Below, one piece after another: positions 52,687-63,200 of a stretch of 64,000 nucleotides of DNA; positions within the stretch are counted from its first letter, which is position 1; each line of letters begins with the position of its first letter. The notes beneath the pieces were generated by a model. The model searched no databases and was not told where the DNA came from. It was given only the letters and a program-made list of their open reading frames with translations. Source of the stretch: Candidatus Zhuqueibacterota bacterium. Lineage in GTDB: Bacteria > BS750m-G25. A program made the position numbers and the translations under genes. Location of the stretch: contig JADHWK010000001.1 of the NCBI GenBank assembly GCA_016783505.1, positions 124,001-188,000 on the forward strand. Reading direction: 5' to 3'.

Positions 52687-53202
52687 TTAATCCCCCTCCT
52701 GGGGGGCCTCATAGGGGATGACCCGGGTGGTAAGGGTGATCCTTTCCATCTGGTCCCTCTCAGCACCGAGCTCGTGCCACTCGATCCATATTCTGAGGGA
52801 ATAATAGTCAAACTCATCGGGGTCGGCAGGGCCGTTCAGGGGGCTGTCCACCTGTTCGATGCGGCCGTAGTAGAGCTTCCCTTTGACGTCATCCTGGGAT
52901 CCCGGCCCCCGCTCATCAATCACCACCTCCTGACCCCGCTGGCTTCCCTGAAGCTCCCTTCGGGAAACCTCGGTGGTGTTCAACCGTCCCTGCCAGTATT
53001 CCATCTCCTGCTTCAGGATGGCTAAGGCCGCCTTGCGCCGGTATTCCCTCTCCAGGAAGGCATGGCCGTAGGACATGCTCAGGGTTACCGCCACCGCCGC
53101 AATCATGATCAGCACCACGGCGATCACCACCTCCACAAAGGTGATTCCCCCGTGCTGGGATTTAAGGAATTTTTTCAACCTCAAATTAAGGCAATCACCC
53201 AT
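52687..53202 (-). CDS. Prepilin (PilV-like minor pilin)
   Basis: This is a 171-residue protein. The leader ends at Gly19 and the mature helix begins ITFVEVVIAVVLIMIAAVAVTLSM, with Glu5 present. The downstream domain is a small globular one with REYRRKAALAILKQEMEYWQGR, typical of PilV/GspI minor pilins. A GAGG site lies 8 nt before the ATG. It lies between pilT and the PilW-like gene. Confidence 0.85.
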   Translation of the reverse strand: MGDCLNLRLKKFLKSQHGGITFVEVVIAVVLIMIAAVAVTLSMSYGHAFLEREYRRKAALAILKQEMEYWQGRLNTTEVSRRELQGSQRGQEVVIDERGPGSQDDVKGKLYYGRIEQVDSPLNGPADPDEFDYYSLRIWIEWHELGAERDQMERITLTTRVIPYEAPQEGD

Positions 53203-53233
53203 TATTTAATCCTCACGAAACTCTCTGGGATTC

Positions 53234-53264
53234 TTCAGAATGACCACATTAAGAAATGTCATTC
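53234..53264. repeat. CAGAATGAC inverted repeat
   Basis: CAGAATGAC (53234-53242) and GTCATTCTG (53256-53264) form a perfect 9-bp inverted repeat with a 13-nt loop, between pilT and the PilV-like gene. It is related to the element at 30329-30412. Confidence 0.65.
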
Positions 53265-53310
53265 TGACACCGAGTATTTCCCGAAGGGACCTTGGGGCGG
53301 GGGAAGAATC

Positions 53311-54375
53311 TCATCTCCCCAGATCCACCTGAAACAGCCTGGGATTATCGGCCACCTGGGCAGCCACGGCCCGCTCGATCTTGCCCTGGTGGACCAGCCG
53401 CTGCAGGTCCTGGTCTAAGGTCTGCATGCCCGACTTGGCCCCGGCCTGGATGACCGACGGGATCTGAAAGATTTTATCCTCGCGTATCAGATTGCGGACG
53501 GCGACATTGGCGATCATAATCTCGCAGGCGGGGACCCGACCGTTCCCACCCTTTAAGGGCAGAAGCTTTTGGGCAATAACCGCTACTAAGGATTCCGACA
53601 GCATGGAGCGCACCTGGGCCTTCTGGTTCACGGGGAAGATGTCAATGATGCGGTCCACGGCCTTGGCCGAGGAGGCGGTGTGCAGGGTAGCCAATACCAG
53701 ATGACCGGTCTCCGCCGCTGTTAACGCCAAGGCAACGGTCTCCAGGTCCCGCATCTCCCCCACCAGGATGACGTCCGGGTCCTCCCGCAGCGCCGCCCTC
53801 AGGGCGTTGGCGAAGGAATGGGTATGGGCCCCAAGCTCCCGCTGGTTGATGAGACAGTTCTTGCTCTTATGGAAATATTCCACCGGGTCCTCGATAGTGA
53901 TAATATGCAGCTCCTTGTATTCGTTAATATAGTCTATCATCGCCGCCAGGGTGGTGGATTTGCCGCATCCGGTGGGCCCGGTGAGCAGGATTAAACCCCG
54001 ATCCTTCAAGGAAAAATCTTTGAAGATCTCTGATGGCAGGCCCAGTTCGTCGAAGGAGCGAATCCGGTCAGGGATGGTGCGGAAGGCGGCCGCCAGGCCC
54101 TTCATCTGGTAGAAGATGTTCACCCGAAAGCGGGCCACACCGTCCACCTGTTTGGAAAAGTCCACCTCCTTGTTTTTTTCAAACCGCTTTCGCTGGTCCT
54201 CGTTCATCACCGAGTAGGCCAGTTCCTTCATCTCATCGGAGGTAAGGACGGACAGATTCAGCTTCTGAATCCTACCGCTTACCCGCACCATGGGAACTGA
54301 TCCTGCCGAGAGGTGGAGGTCGGAGGCGTCGGCCTCAGCGGCAAACGTCAAAAGCTCCTCAATTTTCAAGGGCAT
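53311..54375 (-). CDS. pilT: Twitching motility ATPase PilT
   Basis: This is a 354-residue retraction ATPase. An N-terminal PAS-like region (LLTFAAEADASDLHLSAGS) precedes the ATPase core. The core has Walker A GPTGCGKST (133-141), an Asp box, a Walker B VILVGEMRDLETV, and a His box GHLVLATLHTASSAKAVDRIID. The PilT-specific AIRNLIRE equivalent appears as VRNLIREDKIFQIPSVIQ, followed by KSGMQTLDQDL, which distinguishes it from PilB. Its presence implies retractile pili and twitching. It starts 17 bp past the pilin stop. Confidence 0.94.
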   Translation of the reverse strand: MPLKIEELLTFAAEADASDLHLSAGSVPMVRVSGRIQKLNLSVLTSDEMKELAYSVMNEDQRKRFEKNKEVDFSKQVDGVARFRVNIFYQMKGLAAAFRTIPDRIRSFDELGLPSEIFKDFSLKDRGLILLTGPTGCGKSTTLAAMIDYINEYKELHIITIEDPVEYFHKSKNCLINQRELGAHTHSFANALRAALREDPDVILVGEMRDLETVALALTAAETGHLVLATLHTASSAKAVDRIIDIFPVNQKAQVRSMLSESLVAVIAQKLLPLKGGNGRVPACEIMIANVAVRNLIREDKIFQIPSVIQAGAKSGMQTLDQDLQRLVHQGKIERAVAAQVADNPRLFQVDLGR

Positions 54376-54392
54376 TCTCCATAAGTATTTGA

Positions 54393-54827
54393 TTACCGCT
54401 CCGCGCCCTCGGGCGGCAGACCGTAGCCGTAGAATCTACCCTCCGACAGATCATATCGGACCTGCTGGCCCGCCCCCCCCCTCATCTCATCGGTGCTGGT
54501 CGCCTGGATGGAACCCGTTCTCAGGTCGTCTGCGATGGCGTTTAGCTGGAAGATCCATTTGCGCTGGGTGGCATCATCAATGGTCAGAATACCAAATTCT
54601 TCCAGCTCCTCCACATCGGCCGGGGCTCTGCCGTACTGTTGTCGGTACATCTTGACCCCATTAAAAATAGCCCCCATGGTGGACTGGGCATCGGCGGCCC
54701 GAGCCCCTTCCACATAATCTAAGTAAATGGGCACCGAGATAGCCGCCAGGATAGCCACGATCACCACCACTACCAGCACCTCAACCAGTGTAAAACCCTG
54801 CTGGCGTTCAGAATTCTTGACTATCAT
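54393..54827 (-). CDS. Major pilin-like protein (GspG/PilA type)
   Basis: This is a 144-residue prepilin starting at the ATG at 54825-54827, with a GGAGG site 5 nt upstream; an ATG four codons earlier would place that site inside the gene. The leader MIVKNSERQQG is followed by FTLVEVLVVVVIVAILAAISVPIYLDYVEGA, a canonical class III helix with Glu5. The C-terminal globular domain is small and similar to GspG (STMGAIFNGVKMYRQQYGRAP). As the best conserved pilin of the cluster it is the likely main fibre subunit. It heads the pilT-prepilin transcription unit. Confidence 0.85.
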   Translation of the reverse strand: MIVKNSERQQGFTLVEVLVVVVIVAILAAISVPIYLDYVEGARAADAQSTMGAIFNGVKMYRQQYGRAPADVEELEEFGILTIDDATQRKWIFQLNAIADDLRTGSIQATSTDEMRGGAGQQVRYDLSEGRFYGYGLPPEGAER

Positions 54828-54863
54828 ATATACCTCCAATTAAATTTAAACTATAACTTATTA

Positions 54864-54891
54864 AATATAAGGATTTTTTCACAAAAATCAA
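54864..54891 (-). promoter_or_regulatory. Possible promoter of the pilin gene
   Basis: On the minus strand TTGATT (54886-54891) and TATATT (54864-54869) are 16 bp apart, about 37 bp before the pilin ATG, in AT-rich DNA. It is plausible but not decisive. Confidence 0.35.
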
Positions 54892-54940
54892 GTAAAAAGG
54901 AGAGCGGATTTGAACATATAAACCCGTTTTCCCACAACTA

Positions 54941-55000
54941 TTGCTTCAAGGTTGCACATTGAAACATTAAAGACACCTTTTTCAGTCAGGCGCCTGACTG
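54941..55000. repeat. Two dispersed repeats next to each other
   Basis: TTGCTTCAAGGTTGCACA followed by TTGAAACA and AGACACCTTTTTC (54941-54982) is a copy of the unit seen at 6698, 7272 and 8119. Directly beside it lies CAGTCAGGCGCCTGACTG (54983-55000), an 18-bp perfect palindrome and the best copy of the GTCAGGCGCC family. Confidence 0.7.
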
Positions 55001-55059
55001 ATGGAATTTGGAATTTATCCTTACCTCTGAAACTGAATTACTCCGAAATTTGCCAGATA

Positions 55060-58000
55060 TTATTTCAAACAAACCATCTTGATCGTCTTCGTAAAGACTA
55101 ACTCCCCCCCTTTCCGGGCGGTGATCCGGCACAGGTACACCCCCGAGGCATAATCCTCCGCCTGCCACTGGGTATGATAAAACCCGGCGGGCTGGCGGCA
55201 GGCTACCAGGGTGGCGACCTTCTGTCCCAATAGATTATAAATGTGAACATTCACCCAACTTTCTTCAGGAATGCCGTAACGGATAAGGGTGCTGGCGTTG
55301 AAGGGATTGGGGGCGTTCTGGGTCAGGGAAAAGACAGTGGGCACCCCAGGTTCCTGACCAGGGTTGAGGCTCACCATGGTTCCCGTCCCGCTCAGGGATA
55401 CTATGGCCGGGCTTTCCTCCGGGTCGTTGCTGATGAATATCAGGCTTCCGGTAGTATCCCCGGCCTGAACAGGCTGGAAGCTCACCAGAACTAGCTGGCT
55501 CTGGCCGGGGTTTAACGTAAAAGAGATGTTCTCGGCTATCGTTTGGGGGGTGCCCCGCTGGCCTAAGGCCACCGAAAATGGACCCTGATCCACGTAAAGA
55601 CTGTCCACCACCAGGTCGGCCTGACCCTGATTACTGACTACTAAGCCCCATTCGGCTTCCCCGCCTACGAGCACGGTGCCAAAATCGTGCTCGCTGGCTG
55701 AAAGGAAAATATCGGGAACGATTTCGGGATTGCCCACCGTTAGGGACACCGGAACCCCAATGGGCTCACCCGGGGCATTGCTCTGAATCAGAAGATTTGC
55801 CCCGTAGGCCCCTGGGACCAGATCGGAAGCATCCACCTGTACGCTCACCCCGATAATGCTGTCGGGCATCACCATCCCCCCATCGGGGTCCACCGTCAGC
55901 CAGCGGATCGGGGGATAGAATCCCACAGCAAGGCTGTCCTCCACATAGGGGGCGTTGTGGACTACGGTGAGGCCGATGCTGCCGTCCCCGTTCTGAATTC
56001 CTACCGTGGTTTCATCAAGTCGCTCGCTCCCCATATCCAGGTATTGATACACAATTCCCCCATCCCAGGTCAATACCGCCTGGAAGGTATAGGGACCTCC
56101 CCGGGGACCCCACCCCGGCACCCCTATGAAAGAGACCACCAGGGATTCGGCGGTGACATAGTAGAAAACCTGTCCCCCATATTCTAAGCTCAGGTCATCC
56201 CAGAAGATGGCCAGCAGGTTTTCGGGTTGAGCCGGGTCGGGTAAGGGGTAATTGGAGAAAGAAGTGTCGGTGGAGGTAAAACTGATCCAGCCGTTGCAAC
56301 AGACCCTGAAACTGCTGAAACTTTCCCCGTAGAATGGAAAGTCAAACCCTAAGGGAAAAGGACCCAGGTTGGAATCATCCCCCAGCACGACGATTTCATC
56401 CCCGACCCCTGTGATGTCGGCCCAGCGAAACGGGGGCCCCAGGGGTTCGTGGCTGTCGTACCAGGTGTAGCCATAGCCGTCCGGGCCGCCGGAGTTTAAG
56501 ACCACCGCCGGATAGTGGGCTCCCACCGCCCCTTTAACTGGGGGGGATTCCCCCTCCATCCATATGGTAGGTGGGAACTGACTGATCAAATGGGTAGAAC
56601 GTTCTTCCCCACGGCTGATCAGGATGGTAAACAGCAGGGTTGATCCCCCGGGGTTGGACACCGTCAATAGGTCAGAGGATACCCCCCCGACGGGCACGGT
56701 AAAGGAAAAGGAGTTGGGTTCCACTACCATCACAGGAGGTTCCACTTCACCCCCATGGTCGGTGGTAAACCGAATGGCGCGACCCGGGGCCAGGGCGGCA
56801 GCGGGGGCCGGATAATGGTTAAAATAGGTGTATTCGAGACCGTCATCCTGATCCGGGGATTCGATCCCCACGGTGGCGTAATCGTTATCACCATAGTTGC
56901 CAGGGACATTGGATACCGTATGGTATTGAAAGAGAATGGGACCATCCCCGGACGGGGTGGGATAATAGGCGGGATCGCCGAGGACGACCTCAAAGGTCTC
57001 TTGTGTATTGGTACCGGCGGTGCGAACCCGGCTCCATTCAAACAGGCAGCGATGGAAGCTGCTATCGTAATAGAAGACCACCTTACCCCCCGAGCTGAGC
57101 CGGAGGTCATCCCAGAAGGGTGCTATCATGGCCGCTGGGCCCAGGGCGGACGGGATGGCCCAGTTGCGGAAATTGTTGAGGTTCGTCGCCCCCATGGAAA
57201 TCCAACCGTTGGTACATACCGTAACCCAGTGGTAAAGTCGTCCGTAATAGCTAAACGTAAACGGCAGGTTCATGACCAGGCTCTGGTCCTGCTGGTCCCC
57301 CCCATCGGATAAGGGCAGCACCGTCCCCGGCCCCCCATAGTCGGGATCAATTTCTATCCATTGATACTCCGGGGCCTGGGAATACCCCATATCAGTATCG
57401 TCGAAGGCGTAATACCCGTATGCGTCCGGGCCCAAAGGGTCAAAGCTGTGCACTACACCTACGGTAATGGTAAAACGGGTCGTATCCTGTATCCCCCCGG
57501 TGATGGTCAACATCAGTTCAAAATCTACCCGGCTGCCCGGAAAGAGGGTCGAATCGGCGGACAGGATCAGGGAATCGCTCCCATTGTCACCCTGCCCTCC
57601 GATGGGTATCGTACCGAAGAAGGCAACGGAATCCAGTATAATCACCCCTGGGGAAAAGGAGCGGAGCAGCCCGGCGACCCCCTGGGCCTCAAGCCCGCCG
57701 TTGTTTGAAAGATTGATCCCTATGGGTGCGGTTTCGCCCGGATCCAATAACCCATTTCCCCCATCCAAAATGGTGATCCCTGAGGTTACCAGATCCGGCC
57801 CCTTTACCCCCAGGATCAGCCGGGAAAGCCAGAGCTGGTCGGAGGAGTTGTAAATCCTTAAGTCAAAGGCGAGCTGGGTGCCATCGGGGCACTCCGGGTT
57901 TACCCGGAAGACGAAGCTATCCCCAGGGGCTGCTACCTGTCCCGAATCTAAATCGCCGTAGTTAGCCACGCTGTCCAGCATGGCCACCCAGTGATCGGGA

Positions 58001-60186
58001 GTGCTCAGCACCACCCACACCCCCATCTCCCCCCCGCTTCCATAGTTCTTCAAAATGATGTCCAGCTCCACCGTCTCGCCGGGGTTTATCTCCCCATCCC
58101 CGTTCCCCAGACTGGCCCCGGTAGAATCGTCGTCCACCACCTGATCATAAAACCCCACAAAACCCGTATCCTGGAGAACTGGGATTTTGGCCTGATAGGG
58201 AAAATAGTTTTGTCGGCTAACCGTAAGTTCGAGGGTATCTTCTTCTGCTATGGCAAGGGGGAGGTGGGCATTTCCCTGGTCGTCCGTAATCCCTCGGCTG
58301 ATGATCTCCTCCCCGGATACGACACAGACATAAGCCCCAGGAATGGGTCGGCCCTGATCGTCCAAGGCCAACACCGACAGGCTATTGCTGCCCAGGGAAA
58401 TGAGTTGGGGGTGCCCTACCGCTAAAGATCGGGGTACATCCGTCCACATCGAAAGCCCGGGATCACCCAGGAGGTTATACGTATAAAAGTAAAACTGAAC
58501 AGCGGTACGATCGTTGCCGTAGATGTTATCGGGGAAATTCTGGTAGAGCCCCATCTTCCCCCGCAGGATAGCAGGACCCAGATGCTCGATTTTCTCTTGG
58601 AGAATGCCCTGAAAGATCTCCCCATCAAGGCAGTTATTGAACCGGGTGCTGGTGTCATAATAGCTGGGGCCTATGCAGGCGATCCCCCCCCTGGGATTGG
58701 AGGCCGTTCCGGCTCGGAGGAAGGCCTCAGCCTGACAGGGGTCATTCCAGCTGTTAAACTCCCCGGTAGCACAGACCATCCCCATGACCACGGGTAGTTT
58801 CCAGCCGTTGTTCAGATTTAAAATATAGGAGGAAGTATAACCGTCCCAATAAATCCAGCCCCGATAGTTTACAAAGGACACCCCACTGTTAATGGAATTG
58901 GTAACCTGGCTCGCCGGGATACTCCAACCGCTGTAAAAGACGGTATCCACCCAGCTGTACCCCCCATAAGTCAAGAACATCCGCTTTATGGCCTGTTTTG
59001 TAGTCTCACAGGAGATAGTGGTATGGGTGGCGGCGATCATCAATGCCCGCTTGAACCAGGTGGTATCGGTCATAAAAGGATCACTTTCGTAGTCTACGAT
59101 CTTGCTGACTATGGTATTCAATTGACTGATGCTGCGTATCGAGAGCCGACCCACGAACACCTCGGGGAAGAAGTCAGTCCCCTCCAGCAGGCTGTAAGTG
59201 AGGTTTGAGACATTCCAACTTCCCGTCCAGGCGGGGATAGAATAGCTCCCCGATTCATCCCCCACTAATACCACGTATTCCGGGGGGATCTCCCCGCTCT
59301 GATAGGCGTTTCGGATATAATTGCGGATATTGGAGGCGGAATAGCCAGTCTCCGAGAGCCTGGCCACCGCAGTAGGATAACCCTTCTTTCGCTTCCATTC
59401 CACCAAAGGCTGAAGGGACTGTTCCACCTGATTGGAATTGGGGATGATGAATAAATATCCCCCCCTCTGGTCGGCCTCCTCGGTCTGGAAAAGCTCAGCA
59501 CCCAAGACGAAATTCCCCACCAATTCCCCGAAGCCCTCCGAGGGACGAACCCTCGGGTCTAATTTGGGATTCTCATCGGAATGACCGGTATAGCTAAGCC
59601 GGAAGGTAATCTGCGTGTAAAACCAGTTCTCCTCCCGACCCGGATTGACCCGTATGGGGTAGATGTGGACGGGGACCATCCGCAGATTTCGCATGATGAC
59701 GGGTTTGCCCACCGATAGGGGTTTTTCAGGAAAGAAAGTGTCCCTGGTGTATAAATCATCATCCCAGTTGAAGGCCTGGGCCCCTTCCCTGGAATCGGAC
59801 CCAAACCCCTGCCCCGGCAAGGCCAGCCCCGGGGGTAGCGGCACCGAATCCAATCCTACTATTTCCAGCTCAACCCCGGCCATCGGGGGAACGGCCACCC
59901 ACTGGGTGAAGGCGGGCAGTTCCGGCTTTCCCCTTTCCCCCATTAGGCCAGCACCGGGTATACCAAAGGTCCTAAATATTTGTCCATTTTTTACCATTTC
60001 CCCCACCTCGACCCCGGGGAAGGTAATCCTGACCTCAGTTAAGGCGTCACTTGACTCAAGAACCACCACTGCCGGCTTTTCGGAAAAAGCCCGATCATGG
60101 CCAGGGATCCAGTCCGCCCTGGCCAGGATGGGTCCCTGGAAGCACAAACACAGAATAAGAAGCAAACCCAATCTTCCCAATTTCAT
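55060..60186 (-). CDS. C25 (gingipain-like) protein 3, giant form, with C-terminal sorting domain
   Basis: This is a 1708-residue exported protein. A signal peptide (1-24) and propeptide-like region are followed by the C25 fold (YVVLVGDESGSY, TDFFPEVFVGRLS, SFVNYRGWIYWDG, VMGMVCATGEF). Cys472 is present, but the GHG histidine position is Trp444 (codon 58855-58857). Then come a GNGDGEINPGE linker and CARDB-like repeats, and the nidogen-like trunk (CTNGWISMG, IAPFWDDL). Extra parts follow: a PNSFSFTVPVGG segment, a second divergent trunk copy (CCNGWISFTST, AIFWDDLSL), an ASH-like region (EHDFGTVLVGGEAEWGLVVSNQG) and a sorting domain (NAPNPFNA). It is separated from the pilin by 232 bp and precedes the pilus cluster in transcription order. 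Confidence 0.84.
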   Translation of the reverse strand: MKLGRLGLLLILCLCFQGPILARADWIPGHDRAFSEKPAVVVLESSDALTEVRITFPGVEVGEMVKNGQIFRTFGIPGAGLMGERGKPELPAFTQWVAVPPMAGVELEIVGLDSVPLPPGLALPGQGFGSDSREGAQAFNWDDDLYTRDTFFPEKPLSVGKPVIMRNLRMVPVHIYPIRVNPGREENWFYTQITFRLSYTGHSDENPKLDPRVRPSEGFGELVGNFVLGAELFQTEEADQRGGYLFIIPNSNQVEQSLQPLVEWKRKKGYPTAVARLSETGYSASNIRNYIRNAYQSGEIPPEYVVLVGDESGSYSIPAWTGSWNVSNLTYSLLEGTDFFPEVFVGRLSIRSISQLNTIVSKIVDYESDPFMTDTTWFKRALMIAATHTTISCETTKQAIKRMFLTYGGYSWVDTVFYSGWSIPASQVTNSINSGVSFVNYRGWIYWDGYTSSYILNLNNGWKLPVVMGMVCATGEFNSWNDPCQAEAFLRAGTASNPRGGIACIGPSYYDTSTRFNNCLDGEIFQGILQEKIEHLGPAILRGKMGLYQNFPDNIYGNDRTAVQFYFYTYNLLGDPGLSMWTDVPRSLAVGHPQLISLGSNSLSVLALDDQGRPIPGAYVCVVSGEEIISRGITDDQGNAHLPLAIAEEDTLELTVSRQNYFPYQAKIPVLQDTGFVGFYDQVVDDDSTGASLGNGDGEINPGETVELDIILKNYGSGGEMGVWVVLSTPDHWVAMLDSVANYGDLDSGQVAAPGDSFVFRVNPECPDGTQLAFDLRIYNSSDQLWLSRLILGVKGPDLVTSGITILDGGNGLLDPGETAPIGINLSNNGGLEAQGVAGLLRSFSPGVIILDSVAFFGTIPIGGQGDNGSDSLILSADSTLFPGSRVDFELMLTITGGIQDTTRFTITVGVVHSFDPLGPDAYGYYAFDDTDMGYSQAPEYQWIEIDPDYGGPGTVLPLSDGGDQQDQSLVMNLPFTFSYYGRLYHWVTVCTNGWISMGATNLNNFRNWAIPSALGPAAMIAPFWDDLRLSSGGKVVFYYDSSFHRCLFEWSRVRTAGTNTQETFEVVLGDPAYYPTPSGDGPILFQYHTVSNVPGNYGDNDYATVGIESPDQDDGLEYTYFNHYPAPAAALAPGRAIRFTTDHGGEVEPPVMVVEPNSFSFTVPVGGVSSDLLTVSNPGGSTLLFTILISRGEERSTHLISQFPPTIWMEGESPPVKGAVGAHYPAVVLNSGGPDGYGYTWYDSHEPLGPPFRWADITGVGDEIVVLGDDSNLGPFPLGFDFPFYGESFSSFRVCCNGWISFTSTDTSFSNYPLPDPAQPENLLAIFWDDLSLEYGGQVFYYVTAESLVVSFIGVPGWGPRGGPYTFQAVLTWDGGIVYQYLDMGSERLDETTVGIQNGDGSIGLTVVHNAPYVEDSLAVGFYPPIRWLTVDPDGGMVMPDSIIGVSVQVDASDLVPGAYGANLLIQSNAPGEPIGVPVSLTVGNPEIVPDIFLSASEHDFGTVLVGGEAEWGLVVSNQGQADLVVDSLYVDQGPFSVALGQRGTPQTIAENISFTLNPGQSQLVLVSFQPVQAGDTTGSLIFISNDPEESPAIVSLSGTGTMVSLNPGQEPGVPTVFSLTQNAPNPFNASTLIRYGIPEESWVNVHIYNLLGQKVATLVACRQPAGFYHTQWQAEDYASGVYLCRITARKGGELVFTKTIKMVCLK

Positions 60187-60210
60187 GTTCCAAATCTTCC
60201 TGAAAGCTAT

Positions 60211-63200
60211 TTATTTGATCAACAGCAACTTACGGTTCTGGGTGAAGTCCCTGGCTTTCATTCGACAAAAATATACCCCCGAAGGCCATACCGTCCCATC
60301 CCACCGCACCCGATAATATCCCGGGGCTTTATCCTTCTCTACTAAAACCGCTACCTCCTGCCCCAGGATATTATAAATCTTCAAAGAAACATGACTAGGA
60401 ACGGGTATCTGGTATCTGATGACGGTCTCCGGATTAAAGGGATTGGGATAGTTTTGCCCCAGTGTAAAGACCTTCGGTAGGGCGTGACCGTCCCCCTCAT
60501 CAACACCCACCGGGGTAATCGTCAGCCTCACCGGGATCACCACCGTATCCCCCAGGGCGTTGTGGCTGATCCGGATCTGGGCACGATATTCCCCCACCCC
60601 CCAGTTCTCGGTGTCAAAATTTACCTGAATGGGATGACTTTCCCCACCGGGCAGTATCCCATCCCTCGGGGAAACCGAAATCCAGTCCATGTGATAGCCG
60701 GCGTGATACCCCTCCACCCGATCCGATGAAGCCTGAATGATGACCACCATCACCCAGCGACTGTGAGCCCATTCATCCGTTATCTCCGCTCCCCCGGCAT
60801 GCTCCCCACTGAACCCAGCCAGATGGGTCACCACCCGAATCTCGCCCGTAGAGGTATCCATCTTGCTGACCTGAAGCCCCGGGTCCCCCCCATCCTTGGA
60901 AAAAACATACAGGTTGAACCCCTCCTCATCCTCCGGCTGCCAGCCCAAACCATATATCCGCAGGTTACTGGGATATTGCCGCAATACCGTCCCTGAACGA
61001 TCAATTACGTAGATGTCAGTGTTCACGCCGGAAACCCAGAAATGATCCATCCCCGGATCGTAGGCGATGGCTCGGGCCGGATGGACGGGACTGGGGATCT
61101 CACCGATAAAATTCCCCAGGGTATCAAAAACCGTAAGGGTAGAACCAAAACTGCCATATAAATACTCCCCATCCCAGGCCAGGTCCCGGAAGCCCCAGCC
61201 AGCCGAACCCCCGGGCTGCTCAAAGAAATCCAGATAATTCCCATCCAGGTCAAAAATATACACGTAGTTGGGTTGGGCCGAATTGTTGGCCCCGGACACG
61301 TAAAATTTTTTCCCGACAAAGGCGGCACCCAACAACCTCCCATCCCCGGTGGGGGAACCCCCATCAAAAGAAAATTCCTGATCCCAAGGAATCCCTGCGG
61401 CACCCCCCGTATCGGGCTGAAAATGAACCCCCACCCGATACTCTAAAGGACCATTGCCTGGATTGCTCAAAGTAAAGGCCACTTCCTGACTCTGCCCCTG
61501 CGCCAACACCATGGTCAGTGAATCAGAATCCACCCACACCTCAGGATGGGTTAAGGCAAAATCTAGGGCAGCGGTGTCGTCCACCGTAATCTCCACCCCC
61601 TGAATCAATGGATTATATCCCTCCAGGTGAGCCTCAAACTGATAATTTTTCACCAGGAGATCGGGGATAAAATAGAACCCGGATGAATCGGTAATCCCAA
61701 AATATACATCCCCCAGTGCCCGTACCCGGGCCCGGGGTAGGGGTTCCCCGGTTTCTAAATCGGTGACCCTTCCCCGCAAAGCCCCCCTTAAAAAGTTGAT
61801 CTCGGTGGTGAATTTGATGGCCCTTCCCGCGATCAGGGGGGAGGCGGTCAGGGGCCTTACGTGAAAGTAGGAATACTCCAGCCCGTCTGCTTGGGAGGGG
61901 GATTCGATGCCCACAGTGGCATAGTCATTATCGGAGTATCGCCCTGGGACGTCGTTCACCGTCTCGTATTGGAACAGGATGTCCCCATCCCCCGACGGGG
62001 TGGGGTAGGAGACGGGATTATACAGAATGACCTCAAAGGTTTCCAAATCATTGCTGTATTCAGTCCGTACCCGGCTCCACTCCACCACAAACCAATTATT
62101 GACCGGGTCGTGGTAACAATAGACCCCGCCCCCACCCAGTTCCAGATCATCCCAGAACGGGGCGATCATCCCGTCGGGCCCCGGGGCCCCGGGAATACCC
62201 CAGTTGCGGAAAAAGGGAATGGAACAGGAACCCATGGCCAGCCACCCATTGGAGCAGATGGAGACCCGGGTATATCTATGGCCATAATATTGGAAGGGAA
62301 ACGGGAGATCCACGATCTCTACATCGTCCTGCTCGTTCCCGTAATCACTGAGGGGGATTAAGCTCCCCACCCCACCATAATTGGGATCAATCTCGATCCA
62401 TTGGTATTCAGGGGCCACCTCGTAATCGGAGTCGGTGTTGTCGAAGGCGTAATATCCGTATGAGTCCGGTCCCAGGGGATCCTGCTGGCCCACCGTCCCC
62501 ACCTGGATGGAAAAGGAAACGGTATCTGAAAATCCCCCCTCCGCGGCCAAGGATATAAAGAGGGTAGTCTGATGTCCCCGAATGGTGAGGGCGTTGGCGG
62601 CCACCTGGAAATGGTCCTGGGTGTTGGTAGCTACCCCACCGGATGGAATAGCCCCGAAGACCCCGATGGGATCGGGGATGGTTACAAACGGGTCCTGGGA
62701 AAGAAGCCGGCCGGTCACGCTTGAAACCCCCACTGGTCCCTGATTGGCAACCGTCACCGTTAATTCAAGCACCTCGCCGGGGTCCAAGGTTCCCCCACCA
62801 CCGATGAAGGTATGACCCCCCACCCTCAGTTCCGGGGCAAACACGGGGATCTCCAGGGCTGAAACCCAGGTACAATCTGCGTCATTGATAGTTAAATCAA
62901 AGGGAAGCTGGTATCCGTTGGGGCAGGAAGGGGATATGATAAAGTCAAAATCGTCAGCGCAGGCGGCGGAATCCCCCGGTCCCAGACCCCCATAGGTTTC
63001 CACCGTGTCAATCAGGGTTACCCAAGGGCTGGTAGTCCCCAGCACGGCCGAGACCTCCCCGGATGAGTCCTGAGCCCCGAAGTTTTTCAACCACACCACC
63101 AATTCAACCGTCTCCCCGGCCTGTAGGACCCCATCCCCGTTCCCCATACTCTCCCCCAGGGAATCATCGTCCACCGACTGGGCCCAGTAGCCCAGAAAGA

